A stretch of DNA of 55,923 nt, from the NCBI GenBank assembly GCA_018057455.1, contig JAGPDT010000014.1:5778-61700 (forward strand), read 5' to 3'. Source of the DNA: Flavobacteriales bacterium (GTDB lineage Bacteria; Bacteroidota; Bacteroidia; Flavobacteriales_F; PHOS-HE28). The position numbers and the translations under genes are program-made. The notes under the pieces were generated by a model that was not told where the DNA came from, ran no database searches, and saw only the letters and a program-made list of their open reading frames with translations. Positions 1 to 9,347 of this stretch are shown piece after piece (position 1 is the stretch's first letter; the number at the start of each line of letters is the position of its first letter).

Positions 1-22
1 CTTTTCTATTTCCTCATTGCCC

Positions 23-835
23 TCAGCTTCCAGCCACCATCTCCCGCATGATCAGCGTTAAGCTCGGTTCAGCCATTTCCGCCACGCGCTGTACCATCTC
101 ATGCGTGGTCTTCTCAATGCGGCCTTCCACCCCCATGTCGGTGATCACGCTCATGGCGAAGCAGGGCAGGCCCATTTGGCGCGCAGCGATCACTTCGGGC
201 ACCGTGCTCATGCCCACGGCATCGCCACCGATGATGCGCACATAGCGGTACTCCGCCGGGGTTTCCAGCGTTGGCCCGGTGAGGCCCACGTAGGTGCCCG
301 TGCGTACAGGTATGTTGTGCGCCCTGGCGATGCCCTTGGCACGCTCGATCATTGCGTGGTCGTACGGTTCGCTCATGTCCGGGAAGCGCGGACCGAAGAA
401 ATCAATGTTGGGGCCGATGAGCGGATTGGGGAACAAGCAGATGTGGTCCGTGAGGATCATCAGGTCGCCGGTGTCGAAACCTGCATTCACCCCTCCACAG
501 GCATTGCTCACAAAAAGCCGCTTGATGCCGAGGAGCTTCATCATCCGCACGGGCAGGATCACCTCCGGCATGGACCAGCCTTCGTAGTAGTGGAAGCGGC
601 CCTGCATCGCCACCACGGGCTTGCCGCCGAGCAGGCCGAAAAGAAGCTTGCCGGGATGGCCCTCCACGGTGCTCACCGGAAATTCAGGGATGTCTTTGTA
701 CGCTATGCCGTACTTCACGTCGATCTCCCGGCCCAGGCCGCTGAGTCCCGTCCCCAGGATGATCCCGGTTTCGGGGAGGAAGCCATTGGTGGCCTTTTTC
801 AGGTGTTCAGCGATGCGTTGGATGCGTTGCAACAT
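23..835 (-). CDS. punA: Purine nucleoside phosphorylase
   Basis: This 270-residue cytosolic enzyme cleaves purine nucleosides with phosphate to give the free base and ribose-1-phosphate (purine salvage). Visible family signatures are the N-terminal GTGLSGLG phosphate loop (about residue 28), [25 protein letters not shown], the base-site segment [11 protein letters not shown] and [12 protein letters not shown] near the C-terminus. Its length is normal for the trimeric PNP class. The start lies 29 bases inside the 3' end of the upstream lpxK, so the two are probably cotranscribed. Substrate preference (guanosine/inosine) is inferred from the family only. Confidence 0.95.
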   Translation of the reverse strand: MLQRIQRIAEHLKKATNGFLPETGIILGTGLSGLGREIDVKYGIAYKDIPEFPVSTVEGHPGKLLFGLLGGKPVVAMQGRFHYYEGWSMPEVILPVRMMKLLGIKRLFVSNACGGVNAGFDTGDLMILTDHICLFPNPLIGPNIDFFGPRFPDMSEPYDHAMIERAKGIARAHNIPVRTGTYVGLTGPTLETPAEYRYVRIIGGDAVGMSTVPEVIAARQMGLPCFAMSVITDMGVEGRIEKTTHEMVQRVAEMAEPSLTLIMREMVAGS

Positions 836-1886
836 GGGTTCGGATCAGGGCCTCGAAGGCAGGTGGGTCATTGAGGATCACGGCGCGTACGCCGATCACG
901 GCGATGGGAAGGTTCCTCAGCGGTCCTGTTTGGAGCGCAGTACCCAGGCGGGCGGCGTCCTTTTCCGTGGTGACCAGTGTTTTCGCAGCGGTGGCGAAGC
1001 TATGGAATTGCCCGGCCAGGAGGGTTTGTTCCTTGCTGCTGAAGGCGTGGTGGTCGCCGAAAACCATGTGCTGCACCGTGCCGTAGAGGCTGCGCACATG
1101 TGCTTCCAGCGGGGAGGCATCCGCGATCCCGGTGAAAAGCAGCGCCGATGTCCCCGGGCCGGCAGCTATTGGTCCGGTGCCGGCGATCAAGGAGCGGGGC
1201 CGATCGTATTCCAAGCCACTGAAGAAGAGGTGTTGCCCTTCCCGCAGCCCCAGCCGTTCCCGCCACCGGTGCCGCCCTTCCGGCGTTGGCAGGGCCGGGC
1301 ATTTGGTCACGATCACCACGTCGGCTTGGCGGGCGCGATAGGGTAGGTCGCGCAGGTTGCCCGCGGGCAGCAGGTGGTCCTTGTACCAAGGCCGCCTCCA
1401 AGTGGTGAGCACGATGTTCAGCCCGGCCTTGAGGGCACGGTGCTGCAAGGCATCATCCAGCACGATGGCCTGTAGGTCAGGCACCTGGGCGGTGATCGCT
1501 TCCACGCCGGCGGCCCGGTCTGCTCCTACGAAGACGCGTACCCCATTGAACTTCTGTTTCAGCATCAACGGCTCATCCCCAACAGCCTCGCTGTGGTCCG
1601 TGGCCCGTACCTCGGCGAAGGCCGTGCCTTGGCGGCCGTAGCCCCGGCTCAACGTGGCCAAGGGCGTGTGGGGGGCGGGGGCATTCGCGGCCAGGAGTGT
1701 GCGGAGCACCAGCTCCACATGGGGCGTTTTGCCTGTGCCACCCAGCGAGATGTTGCCCACGCAGATGCTGGGAACGGAGGTCCCGTGTGACGCCAGGGTC
1801 CCGCAGTCGTACAGCGCATGCCGCATCCGCACAACAAGGGCGTACAACCACGAGATGGGCAGCAGCAACAGGCGAAGCGCCGACAT
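807..1886 (-). CDS. lpxK: Tetraacyldisaccharide 4'-kinase (lipid A)
   Basis: This 359-residue membrane-associated kinase phosphorylates the 4' position of the lipid A disaccharide precursor on the inner membrane. An N-terminal hydrophobic helix (residues 4-20) is followed by the Walker A signature [11 protein letters not shown] (residues 44-54). Later come the LSRGYGR motif and a TTEKDAARL segment, both usual in LpxK. The reading frame is open further upstream, but that extension is antisense to the divergent NIF3 gene, so the ATG at 1886 is taken as the start. It overlaps the downstream punA by 29 bases. It implies a lipid A-containing outer membrane. Confidence 0.94.
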   Translation of the reverse strand: MSALRLLLLPISWLYALVVRMRHALYDCGTLASHGTSVPSICVGNISLGGTGKTPHVELVLRTLLAANAPAPHTPLATLSRGYGRQGTAFAEVRATDHSEAVGDEPLMLKQKFNGVRVFVGADRAAGVEAITAQVPDLQAIVLDDALQHRALKAGLNIVLTTWRRPWYKDHLLPAGNLRDLPYRARQADVVIVTKCPALPTPEGRHRWRERLGLREGQHLFFSGLEYDRPRSLIAGTGPIAAGPGTSALLFTGIADASPLEAHVRSLYGTVQHMVFGDHHAFSSKEQTLLAGQFHSFATAAKTLVTTEKDAARLGTALQTGPLRNLPIAVIGVRAVILNDPPAFEALIRTHVATHPTHR

Positions 1887-1968
1887 GGGGCTAAAGATGG
1901 GGATAGCCAAGGGATCCGGCCCTGTTATCTCCTTCAGCCCGGTAACTTGCCGGCCCAAGTGGAGAAAC

Positions 1969-3063
1969 ATGCGGATCAAGGACGTCATTCGGGTGCTTGA
2001 GCAGTGGGCCCCGCCTGTTCTGCAGGAGGAGTACGACAATTGCGGCTTGCAGGTGGGCGATGCCGCTGCCGCGGTGGACCGGGCGCTGCTGACCCTGGAC
2101 TGTACTGAAGCGGTGGTGGCAGAAGCCCGGGAGCATGGCTGCGGGCTCATCATCGCACACCACCCCGTGATCTTCAAAGGGCTCAAGTCATTGGCTGGAG
2201 GCACCGGGGTGGAGCGTACGCTCCTTGCGGCCATCCAGGCCAACGTGGCCATCTATGCCATTCATACCAACTTGGACAACGTGATCCACGGCGTGAACGG
2301 CGGGATCGCCGCGCGCTTGGGCCTCCGCCCATTGCGTGTACTGGACCCCAAGCCCGGCCAATTACACAAAATGGCGGTATTCGTGCCCGATGGCCATGCA
2401 GAGGCGTTGCGCAATGCACTCTTCGACGCGGGTGCCGGGCGAATGGGGGATTACGATGAATGCAGCTTCAATTCGCAGGGCTCGGGCACCTTCCGTCCAG
2501 GGCAGGGTGCCAGCCCCTTCGTGGGGGAACGAGGGCTGCGCCACAGCCAACCGGAAACCCGTGTCGAGGTGATCTGCCCGGCCCATGCTTCGGCCCGGAT
2601 CGTGGCCGCCATGAAGGCGGCCCATCCTTATGAAGAAGTGGCCTTCGATCTCCACCCGCTGCTCAACCAGCACCCCGGCATCGGTAGCGGCCTGCTCGGG
2701 GAGTGGGAAAGACCCATGGACGAAGTGCCCTTTTTGAACCGGCTGAAGGAGGTCTTCGGCACCCCGTCGGTCAGGCATTCCCAACTGACCGGCAAACCCG
2801 TGAGGCGCGTGGCCCTCTGTGGCGGATCTGGCGCCTTCCTCATCGAAAAAGCCTTGGCTGCCGGAGCCGATGCCTTTGTGACCGGGGACGTGAAGTACCA
2901 CGAGTTCTTCCTGCCCGGAGACCGGATGATCTTGGCCGACATCGGTCATTTTGAAAGCGAACGGTTCACCCCGGTGCTCATCCAGGACCACTTGGCCCGG
3001 ATTCTGCCTACCTTTGCCACCCGTTTGGCAAAAACGGGCACCAATCCCATTCATTTCCATTGA
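1969..3063 (+). CDS. NIF3-like dinuclear metal centre protein
   Basis: This is a 364-residue member of the NIF3/YqfO (GTP cyclohydrolase I type 2 homolog) family. The metal-binding residues are visible as IAHHPVIFKG (about residues 62-71), IHTNLDN (about 98) and, near the C-terminus, IGHFESERF. Between the halves sits the extra domain of about 120 residues typical of the long YqfO-type proteins. The start was chosen at MRIKDVIRVLEQW, because upstream in-frame codons are antisense to lpxK. The biochemical role of the family is unsettled. The pairing with the zinc-ribbon gene directly downstream is common in Bacteroidota. Confidence 0.92.
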   Translation: MRIKDVIRVLEQWAPPVLQEEYDNCGLQVGDAAAAVDRALLTLDCTEAVVAEAREHGCGLIIAHHPVIFKGLKSLAGGTGVERTLLAAIQANVAIYAIHTNLDNVIHGVNGGIAARLGLRPLRVLDPKPGQLHKMAVFVPDGHAEALRNALFDAGAGRMGDYDECSFNSQGSGTFRPGQGASPFVGERGLRHSQPETRVEVICPAHASARIVAAMKAAHPYEEVAFDLHPLLNQHPGIGSGLLGEWERPMDEVPFLNRLKEVFGTPSVRHSQLTGKPVRRVALCGGSGAFLIEKALAAGADAFVTGDVKYHEFFLPGDRMILADIGHFESERFTPVLIQDHLARILPTFATRLAKTGTNPIHFH

Positions 3064-3065
3064 CC

Positions 3066-3881
3066 ATGGCGAAGACCGCGACCAAGACCGCCGAGCAGGA
3101 GGTTAAACCGTCCAAACCGCAACCCACGAAGGCCGAAAGTGCCATCGCAGCCAAGCTCGTGGCGCTGTTCCGTTTGCAGCATTTTGACTCCATGGTGGAC
3201 AAGATCCGCACCCAACGGGGAGTGCTCCCGTTGGAGGTGCAGGACCTGGAAGATGAAGTGGCCGGACTGGAAACGCGCATGAACAAGCTGGCCGAGGACC
3301 TCAAGCAGGCCGAACTGGCCGTGAGCGACAAGCACAACTTCATCAAGGAGGCCAAGGCCAACATCAAGAAGTACGAAGCCCAGCAGTCCAAGGTGCGCAA
3401 CAACCGCGAGTATGATTCCTTGGGCAAGGAGATCGAATTCCAGAACCTGGAGATCCAGCTTGCCGAGAAGCGCATCAAGGAAGGCAAGTTTGCCATTGAG
3501 GCCAAGAGCGCGGCCGTGGAGGAAAGCAAGAAGCTGTATGCGGACCGCAAGAATGACCTGGACCTGAAGAAGAAGGAGCTTGGCGATATCATCGCCGAGA
3601 CCGAAAAGGAGGAGAAGGACCTGGCGCATAAGAGCGGGTCCGCCTCCAAGGAGGTGGATGAGCGCTTGTTCAGTGCCTATCAGCGGATCCGGGGCAATGC
3701 CCGCAACGGGCTGGCTGTCGTGGGCATGGAGCGCGGCTCCTGCGGAGGGTGCTTCAATGCCATCCCGCCCCAGCGCCAGTTGGACATCGCCAGCCACAAG
3801 AAGATCATCGTTTGTGAACACTGCGGCCGCATCCTCGTGGATGACTCCATCGTGGGTGAGGTGCTCGACAGTGTCAAGTGA
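3066..3881 (+). CDS. Coiled-coil C4-type zinc-ribbon protein
   Basis: This 271-residue protein begins with a Lys/Ala/Thr-rich tail. A long charged coiled coil follows (about residues 45-195, rich in E, K, L and A), and then a C-terminal zinc ribbon with two CxxC knuckles (GSCGGCF and CEHCGRI) about 30 residues apart. This layout matches the conserved bacterial zinc-ribbon family (zf-RING_7/DUF164 type), proposed to bind nucleic acid or act in trans-translation-like quality control; the role is not established. The ATG at 3066 is preferred over an in-frame TTG at 3060 that overlaps the NIF3 stop. It forms an operon with NIF3. Confidence 0.88.
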   Translation: MAKTATKTAEQEVKPSKPQPTKAESAIAAKLVALFRLQHFDSMVDKIRTQRGVLPLEVQDLEDEVAGLETRMNKLAEDLKQAELAVSDKHNFIKEAKANIKKYEAQQSKVRNNREYDSLGKEIEFQNLEIQLAEKRIKEGKFAIEAKSAAVEESKKLYADRKNDLDLKKKELGDIIAETEKEEKDLAHKSGSASKEVDERLFSAYQRIRGNARNGLAVVGMERGSCGGCFNAIPPQRQLDIASHKKIIVCEHCGRILVDDSIVGEVLDSVK

Positions 3882-3911
3882 TCCGGCAGGAACTTTTGAC
3901 CCGTGCGCACA

Positions 3912-3945
3912 GGGGCCGAAGCTCGCAAGAGGCGGCCCCTTCTCG
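3912..3945. terminator. Bidirectional hairpin between convergent genes
   Basis: A 7-bp stem (GGGGCCG / CGGCCCC, 3912-3918 and 3933-3939) is followed by TTCTCGTT. It lies between the zinc-ribbon gene (+) and the FadL-like gene (-), so it can serve both. The U-tract is weak. Confidence 0.5.
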
Positions 3946-3968
3946 TTGCACGATCCCCTCTGTGCCGT

Positions 3969-5459
3969 TCAAGGACGGAAGGCCACGGTAAGCATGCCAC
4001 GGGTGTCCGTCAGACGCGATTCCACCGGATCCACCAGCCCGGGAGCATACGGGAAGTACTTGGTATCCCGGGTGCCGTAAATACCGGTCAAATCAATGCT
4101 CAGGTGTTTGGTGCGGTACCCAATCCCGGAGGTGAACCGCATATAATCCGTGCCTGTCCGCGCATCTCCACCGGCATAGGCATCGGGCCAAATGCCCCAA
4201 CCGCCCCTGAAATACCACGCCCCTGCCCGCCATTCCGTGCCGGCTCGCAGGCTGTGTGTGCCGCGGAAGTCGGTGCGTACGGCCTGGTTTTCCATTTGGA
4301 AGTCATAGTCATCCACCAAGGTGGAGCTGTTGTTCAGCCGGGCCTGCCTGAAATCAGTGTAGCTGTAATCGACGCTCACCAGGCCGTGTTGCCCAACGAT
4401 GTACGCCACCGATGCCAGCACGCTCCACGGCGTACGGACCCGGTAGCTGTAGCTGCCGTCCGGCGAATTCATCCCGTAGTGCGTGTCCCCATTGGCATCG
4501 GGCGTGCGGAAGTCGGTGGACATGCCATACGAATACGCATCGCTGAGCAGCAGCCATTTGGGGCTGTGGAATGCGGCCCCCAAGCGGAGGTGTTCCCCCA
4601 CGCGACCGATCATGCCCAATTTGAGGTCCACGCCATTCCCGGTGGTCAGCAACTGTTCCGAATAGCTCAGCCCCTTCAGGTCATGGGCCGTGTCCAGCAC
4701 GGTTTCTTCATGTGCGGTTTGCCTTTCGTAGCGCACACTGGCAAGGCCAAGCGAAGCACCCAGGTAAAAGCGGTCCTGGTAGTTCGCCGCATAGAAGAAG
4801 CTGGTGGTGTTCAGCCGGCCGGCCGCACTGGTGCGATGGTCCTGGTCCATTGCACTTCCCAGCGGTACTGCGCCCACATAGGTGTTGGCATTGGTGTCCA
4901 AGGGGTCGATGCCATAGGTCATGTACGCCAGGTCGCTGGAGAATGGGAACTGGGTGGCCAACTGGTCCGGTGAGGTGCCATTGGCCTCGTTCACGAACTG
5001 CTGCAGGATCGTGCTGGGAACAGCCCGCCCGATGGCTTGTTCATTCCAATGGTAACTGGCCTGCCGGTCAAAACTGATCCCGAACGTGCCGCTGTGCCAC
5101 TCTTTTCCGTTGGGGTAGGGATTGCTCAGGATCAGCGCGAAATTGTTGAAGCTGAACCGGTTGTCCGTATCACTGGCGTCCGTTCCGTAAAAGGTGGACC
5201 GGGCGCTGTTCACTTCGAATTGCGGTGTGAAGGACACCTCGCTGGTGTTGTACAGCCCGAAACCGGCCGGATTGGAGGAGGCACTCCCGGGATCGGCACC
5301 TACGGCCCCGATGGCCCCGCCCATGGCCCATGACCGTGCCGTACCTCCGGGCAGGAAAGAGGAGTACCGCAAGGCGTCATCCTCGTTCTGGGCCACCACG
5401 GGCAGGCCGAACAGAAGCAGGGCGATGGCCAATAGGATGCGTTGTGCGGGCATGGACAT
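3969..5459 (-). CDS. FadL/OmpP1-like outer membrane beta-barrel protein
   Basis: This 496-residue exported protein starts with a signal peptide (hydrophobic LLAIALLLFGLPVVAQ, cleavage after AQ). The N-terminal segment SWAMGGAIGAVGADPGSASSNPAGFGLY is typical of the Bacteroidota OmpP1/FadL/TodX ('hemin receptor'-annotated) barrels. The rest is alternating amphipathic beta-strands with many Tyr/Trp/Phe and a final aromatic strand (TVAFRP). A transport role for hydrophobic compounds is inferred from the family; the substrate is unknown. Two in-frame ATGs lie six bases apart at the start (MSMPAQ). It is followed 15 bases upstream on the same strand by the Tyr/Gly-rich lipoprotein gene and may be cotranscribed with it. 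Confidence 0.85.
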   Translation of the reverse strand: MSMPAQRILLAIALLLFGLPVVAQNEDDALRYSSFLPGGTARSWAMGGAIGAVGADPGSASSNPAGFGLYNTSEVSFTPQFEVNSARSTFYGTDASDTDNRFSFNNFALILSNPYPNGKEWHSGTFGISFDRQASYHWNEQAIGRAVPSTILQQFVNEANGTSPDQLATQFPFSSDLAYMTYGIDPLDTNANTYVGAVPLGSAMDQDHRTSAAGRLNTTSFFYAANYQDRFYLGASLGLASVRYERQTAHEETVLDTAHDLKGLSYSEQLLTTGNGVDLKLGMIGRVGEHLRLGAAFHSPKWLLLSDAYSYGMSTDFRTPDANGDTHYGMNSPDGSYSYRVRTPWSVLASVAYIVGQHGLVSVDYSYTDFRQARLNNSSTLVDDYDFQMENQAVRTDFRGTHSLRAGTEWRAGAWYFRGGWGIWPDAYAGGDARTGTDYMRFTSGIGYRTKHLSIDLTGIYGTRDTKYFPYAPGLVDPVESRLTDTRGMLTVAFRP

Positions 5460-5474
5460 GGATTGATCGCTGGA

Positions 5475-6347
5475 TTACCGCGGGCGCGGGCTGCTGATGC
5501 CACCGCCGGTATTGCCTCCCGTGGACCTGGAAGGGCTGGAAGGTGCCGCCTCATAACTGCGCGAAGGCCGCCCGGACCGCTCCCGGTCGTTGGATCGTGA
5601 CGGTGTTTCCGGCACACGGATGCTGCGGCTTTCACGCGGAGCACTGCTGCGGGGGGCGTTGAGCGTGGTTTGACGGGAAGCCGGTGCCCCGGACAACAGG
5701 CTCACCGGATTGCGTGCGGACATGCGGGGAACCGCAGAAGCCGCACTGCTGCCTCCGGTGGACATGGACGGCCGGTGGGCGTACACCACATGGCCATAGC
5801 CAATGGGTTCGTAGCAACCATAACATCCGCCCCAAGGCCCCTGATAGGGTCCATAGCCCGTTCCGTATCCTCCATAGCCGTATCCATATTGCCCGTAACC
5901 ATAGTAGCCGTATGGGTTGTAGCCATAGCCGCTCATCCAACTGTTGCTCCAGTAGGGGTCGTAGCCGTACATCCCGCTGCCGTATCCAAGGCTCATGCTG
6001 CCGAAACTGGTGGGCCAGCCATAGCTCAGGCCCATGCCCCAACCGGGTCCGGGGTTCCCCAGGCCGGTCCCGAAGCCGAAACGACCGTAGTTGTAGTAAT
6101 ACGGGTCGTTGTACGTCACGTCATAATAGTCCCGGGAGCTGGCCGCGCTGCGGGCCTCGTGGGCATCGTAGTAGTCATCGTCGTTGGCGGGGGCGGCAGG
6201 TGCGGGTTGCCCCGGTGCCGGTGTGGCCGCCATGGCTTCGCGGTCCGGGATGTCGTACACATCATCAATGCTGAGCGCCGTTTCCCGGAGCGTACCGCAG
6301 GAGGCGATCAAGAGCAGGAGAGGAGCAAGGTATACGGTCGGTTTCAT
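5475..6347 (-). CDS. Tyr/Gly-rich low-complexity lipoprotein
   Basis: The protein has 290 residues. A lipoprotein signal peptide ends in LLIASCG with the acylated Cys at residue 17. A short conserved-looking segment follows, then a Pro/Ala linker and a central stretch (about residues 70-180) dominated by Tyr, Gly, Pro and Trp. The C-terminal third is Ser/Arg/Pro-rich and ends in SSPRPR. Bacteroidota genomes often carry such a protein ('vitellogenin II' style annotation), but I do not know a function. The composition suggests a disordered or self-associating surface/periplasmic protein. It is divergent from proS. Confidence 0.8.
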   Translation of the reverse strand: MKPTVYLAPLLLLIASCGTLRETALSIDDVYDIPDREAMAATPAPGQPAPAAPANDDDYYDAHEARSAASSRDYYDVTYNDPYYYNYGRFGFGTGLGNPGPGWGMGLSYGWPTSFGSMSLGYGSGMYGYDPYWSNSWMSGYGYNPYGYYGYGQYGYGYGGYGTGYGPYQGPWGGCYGCYEPIGYGHVVYAHRPSMSTGGSSAASAVPRMSARNPVSLLSGAPASRQTTLNAPRSSAPRESRSIRVPETPSRSNDRERSGRPSRSYEAAPSSPSRSTGGNTGGGISSPRPR

Positions 6348-6383
6348 GGCGGTCTGTGCGTTCGTTCACCGGTGAGGTGGCCT

Positions 6384-6391
6384 TACTTTCG
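6384..6391 (+). promoter_or_regulatory. Possible -7 element upstream of proS
   Basis: TACTTTCG differs at one position from the Bacteroidota consensus TAnnTTTG. It lies 49 bases before the proS start in the divergent intergenic region. No clear TTTG -33 box is seen. Confidence 0.35.
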
Positions 6392-6440
6392 CAGCCTTCC
6401 TACCGTAAGGAACAAAAATAATACCGTAAAAGTGCCCGGC

Positions 6441-7910
6441 ATGAGCGATCAACTCACCAAGCGAGAAACCGATTACGCCCAGTGGTACAATGACCTGGTG
6501 CTGAAGGCCGACCTGGCCGAGCACAGCGATGTGCGCGGCTGCATGGTGATCAAGCCACACGGCTATGCCATCTGGGAAAAGATGCAAGCAGCCTTGGACG
6601 CCATGTTCAAGGCCACTGGCCACGTGAACGCCTACTTCCCGCTGCTCATCCCCAAGAGCTACCTGGCCAAGGAGGCCAGCCATGTGGAAGGCTTTGCCAA
6701 GGAGTGTGCCGTGGTGACGCACTACCGCCTGAAGACCGACGGCCAGCACGGTTTGGTGGTGGACCCCGAGGCCAAATTGGAGGAGGAACTCATTGTGCGG
6801 CCTACCAGTGAGACCATCATTTGGAACACCTACCGGGGATGGATCAAGAGCTACCGCGACCTGCCCCTGCTGATCAACCAATGGGCCAATGTGGTCCGTT
6901 GGGAAATGCGCACCCGCCTGTTCCTGCGCACGGCCGAATTCCTTTGGCAGGAAGGCCACACGGCCCATGCTACCCGCGCCGAGGCAATCGAGGAAACCGA
7001 ACGGATGCTGGAGGTGTACCGGCAATTCGCCGAGGAATGGCTGGCCATGCCGGTCATCAAGGGCATCAAGTCCGCCAGTGAGCGGTTCGCCGGGGCGGAG
7101 GAGACCTATTGCATCGAAGCCATGATGCAGGACGGCAAGGCCCTGCAGGCGGGCACTTCACACTTCCTGGGCCAGAACTTCGCCAAGGCCTTCGATGTGC
7201 TGTTCACCAACAAGGAGAACCAGCAGGAGCATGTTTGGGCCACCAGTTGGGGCGTGAGCACCCGCCTGATGGGCGCGCTGATCATGACCCACAGCGATGA
7301 CCATGGCTTGGTGCTGCCTCCCAAGCTCGCACCCGTGCAAGTGGCCGTGGTGCCCATTGCCAAGAACGGCGAACAGCTGGATGCGATCAATGCCTATGTG
7401 CAGCCCATGCTCGAGGCCCTGCGCGCCAAAGGCATCACGGTGAAGTATGACAACGATGACAAGCGCAAACCGGGCTGGAAATTCGCCGAGTACGAGTTCA
7501 AAGGGTACCCCGTGCGCATCGCTGTGGGCCCGCGTGACATGGAGAACGGGACCGTGGAGGTGGCCCGCCGCGACACGCTGGAAAAGCAGGTGATGCAAGC
7601 CGCCGGTATCGCCGACAAGGTGCACCACTTGTTGCTGGCCATCCAGGATAATTTGTACCGCAAGGCCCTCACCATGCGCGAGGAGAACACCCACGTGGTG
7701 GACAGTTATGCCGAATTCAAGGACCGGATCGACCAAGGAGGTTTTTTCCTGGCCCATTGGGACGGAACCGCGGAAACCGAGGAACGCGTGAAGAACGAGA
7801 CCAAGGCCACCATCCGCTGCATCCCGATGGAGGGAGACAAGAAGCCGGGCTTGTGCATGGTGACCGGAAAGCCGAGTGCGCAACGCGTCATCTTTGCAAG
7901 AGCTTACTGA
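6441..7910 (+). CDS. proS: Prolyl-tRNA synthetase, eukaryote/archaea type
   Basis: This 489-residue class II aminoacyl-tRNA synthetase charges tRNA-Pro. It is the short ProS lacking the bacterial editing insertion. Seen are the catalytic motif region [16 protein letters not shown] (motif 2 area), [14 protein letters not shown], the C-terminal anticodon-binding domain from about residue 295, and the extra C-terminal domain that ends in an aromatic residue (FARAY), a trait of this ProS type. In-frame codons upstream are antisense to the lipoprotein gene, so [15 protein letters not shown] is the start. The stop overlaps the next start codon by one base (TGATG). Confidence 0.95.
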   Translation: MSDQLTKRETDYAQWYNDLVLKADLAEHSDVRGCMVIKPHGYAIWEKMQAALDAMFKATGHVNAYFPLLIPKSYLAKEASHVEGFAKECAVVTHYRLKTDGQHGLVVDPEAKLEEELIVRPTSETIIWNTYRGWIKSYRDLPLLINQWANVVRWEMRTRLFLRTAEFLWQEGHTAHATRAEAIEETERMLEVYRQFAEEWLAMPVIKGIKSASERFAGAEETYCIEAMMQDGKALQAGTSHFLGQNFAKAFDVLFTNKENQQEHVWATSWGVSTRLMGALIMTHSDDHGLVLPPKLAPVQVAVVPIAKNGEQLDAINAYVQPMLEALRAKGITVKYDNDDKRKPGWKFAEYEFKGYPVRIAVGPRDMENGTVEVARRDTLEKQVMQAAGIADKVHHLLLAIQDNLYRKALTMREENTHVVDSYAEFKDRIDQGGFFLAHWDGTAETEERVKNETKATIRCIPMEGDKKPGLCMVTGKPSAQRVIFARAY

Positions 7911-8614
7911 TGGCCGCCAAACCACGCGCCAAAGACCCCAAGGAACTGATCGTGGACCTGCTGGCCGGCCGGTCCGGCATGAAGCAGGACGTCTACGCCA
8001 GGTCCAAGGAGAACTTCGCCCTGCTCAAGCTGGAGTTGAAAGCCTTGGTGGAAGACCTGGCCGCGACGGTCTCAAAGCGGGATCCACGGCTGAAGGTGGA
8101 ATTCTCCGAACAGGGCGATTTCTCCGCCAAGGTGGTGGCCGCGGGCGATACGGTGGTCTTCACCATGCACACCAACGTGTTCCGCCTGGACCAGGGCAAC
8201 AGCCTTTGGAAAACCAGCTATTTGCAGGAGGATGAGCACCGCGGCTACTTCGGGGTGGTCAATGTGTACAACTTCCTGTCAGATTCCTTCCGCTACAACC
8301 GCGAAAGGGACTTGGGCTACTTGGTAGCACGGCTTTTCATCAACAAGGAGGGGCACTTCTTCCTGCAAGGAAAGAAGCAACTTGGCTTCCTGTACAATGA
8401 CTTGCCCGCAAGCGTGATGGACCGCTCCCGCATGCAGCAAGTGCTGGCTTCGGTGCTCTTGTACGTACTCGATTTCGATCTGCTGGCACCCCCATATGAC
8501 CAGGTAAGCCAAGTGTCCGTCGAGGAAATGAAGCAACTGGAGGCCAACTCCATGGTCAGCACCGGCAAGCGCCTCGGTTTCCGCTTCCAGGCAGATACTG
8601 AAGAGATATCTTGA
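7910..8614 (+). CDS. Conserved hypothetical protein
   Basis: This is a 234-residue cytosolic protein with no signal peptide or membrane segment. I do not recognise a named domain. It begins with a basic, Lys-rich segment and a helical region, and the rest is mixed alpha/beta (EHRGYFGVVNVYNFLSDSFRYNRERDLGYLVARLFIN). Similar proteins are conserved in Bacteroidota without a role. Its start codon overlaps the proS stop by one base, so it is translated with proS and may be involved in translation or tRNA biology, which is inference from context only. A longer in-frame start exists inside proS but is not credible. Confidence 0.75.
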   Translation: MAAKPRAKDPKELIVDLLAGRSGMKQDVYARSKENFALLKLELKALVEDLAATVSKRDPRLKVEFSEQGDFSAKVVAAGDTVVFTMHTNVFRLDQGNSLWKTSYLQEDEHRGYFGVVNVYNFLSDSFRYNRERDLGYLVARLFINKEGHFFLQGKKQLGFLYNDLPASVMDRSRMQQVLASVLLYVLDFDLLAPPYDQVSQVSVEEMKQLEANSMVSTGKRLGFRFQADTEEIS

Positions 8615-8621
8615 CCCGGAA

Positions 8622-8652
8622 TTTGGTGGGATCGGCAGGCTGGCTATTTTTG
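8622..8652 (+). promoter_or_regulatory. Promoter of tRNA-Glu
   Basis: A TTTG -33 box (8622-8625), 19 bases, and TATTTTTG (8645-8652) match the Bacteroidota sigma-A consensus TTTG-N19-TAnnTTTG exactly. The tRNA starts 42 bases downstream. Confidence 0.75.
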
Positions 8653-8694
8653 CGCCCCCAAAGTGCTGGCTCCAGCTCTTGGGAATTGTTTGTT

Positions 8695-8766
8695 GGCCCG
8701 TTCGTCTAGGGGTTAGGACGCGTCCCTTTCACGGATGAAACAGGGGTTCGATTCCCCTACGGGCTA
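8695..8766 (+). tRNA. tRNA-Glu (UUC)
   Basis: A 72-nt cloverleaf. The acceptor stem GGCCCGT pairs with ACGGGCT with one G-U at the first pair. The anticodon stem CGTCC/GGATG carries loop CTTTCAC with anticodon TTC at 8728-8730. The T arm is GGGGTTCGATTCCCC. The discriminator base is A and CCA is not encoded. Confidence 0.97.
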
Positions 8767-8773
8767 CAACCGG

Positions 8774-8815
8774 AACGCCGGAACCTTGGCAATAGCAAGG
8801 GTTTCCGGCGTTTTT
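8774..8815 (+). terminator. Rho-independent terminator after tRNA-Glu
   Basis: A long stem (AACGCCGGAA-CCTTG at 8774-8788 against CAAGG-GTTTCCGGCGTT at 8796-8812) with one bulge is followed by a run of T. It lies 8 bases after the tRNA. Confidence 0.85.
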
Positions 8816-9347
8816 GGTTTAGGCGGCGGGACAGTTCCGGGACAGTTTCACCCCTCTTCCTCTCTTTTTAGGGTGTGTGATCTGGGGAACTGGTAGGCGG
8901 GCAGCCGCCCGGGTCTTTTTTTTTCCCCTCCAGGGATGGGTCCAACGGGATCCATCTCCCCGCAGGCGGCTCGACGGGACGCCAAGGCGTTGCAGTAGAA
9001 CCGGTGTCGTGCTCAACGGTTGTCGGCCTCGTGTTTTCCACCGTCTGTAGTGATCGGAGGGCGCCCAAAGGGAATTCCTTGTGGCCGCAGCCAGCGTTCA
9101 GGAAATCTGGCTCGTACGAATAGGCCGCAATACGGAGCAATCCACTTTGGAACAAGGGAGCGTATGGAAGGTGTTGGTCCGGTAAAGTCCTTGGTCCATC
9201 AGGCATCGCTTGACCAGTACTTTACGTCTAGCGGGCGTTGCCCATATCCTTTCCGGCGGAAATTCGTACCCATGTGGTCTCCAACTTCCTGCCGGATGGC
9301 GTAAATTCGGGGCGCAACGGCACCATCTGATGTTGGATTCAACGCAC
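8816..9347. other. Gene-poor region downstream of tRNA-Glu
   Basis: About 530 bp without a convincing gene. Open frames here (for example on the minus strand) lack coding character. It holds a 9-bp direct repeat GGGACAGTT (8828-8836 and 8839-8847), a hairpin GGCGG-GCAG-CCGCC (8896-8909) before nine T (8916-8924), and no tRNA 3'-end duplication. It may be the worn remains of an insertion next to the tRNA, but nothing proves this. Confidence 0.5.
8896..8924 (+). terminator. Possible terminator hairpin
   Basis: A 5-bp GC stem GGCGG/CCGCC with a 4-base loop is followed six bases later by nine T. No gene directly upstream needs it, apart from readthrough from tRNA-Glu. Confidence 0.4.

Noticed and set aside
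8695-8766. tRNA-Glu as an attachment site with a duplicated 3' end
   Set aside because: No second copy of the tRNA 3' end was found in the following sequence, and no recombinase gene is present.
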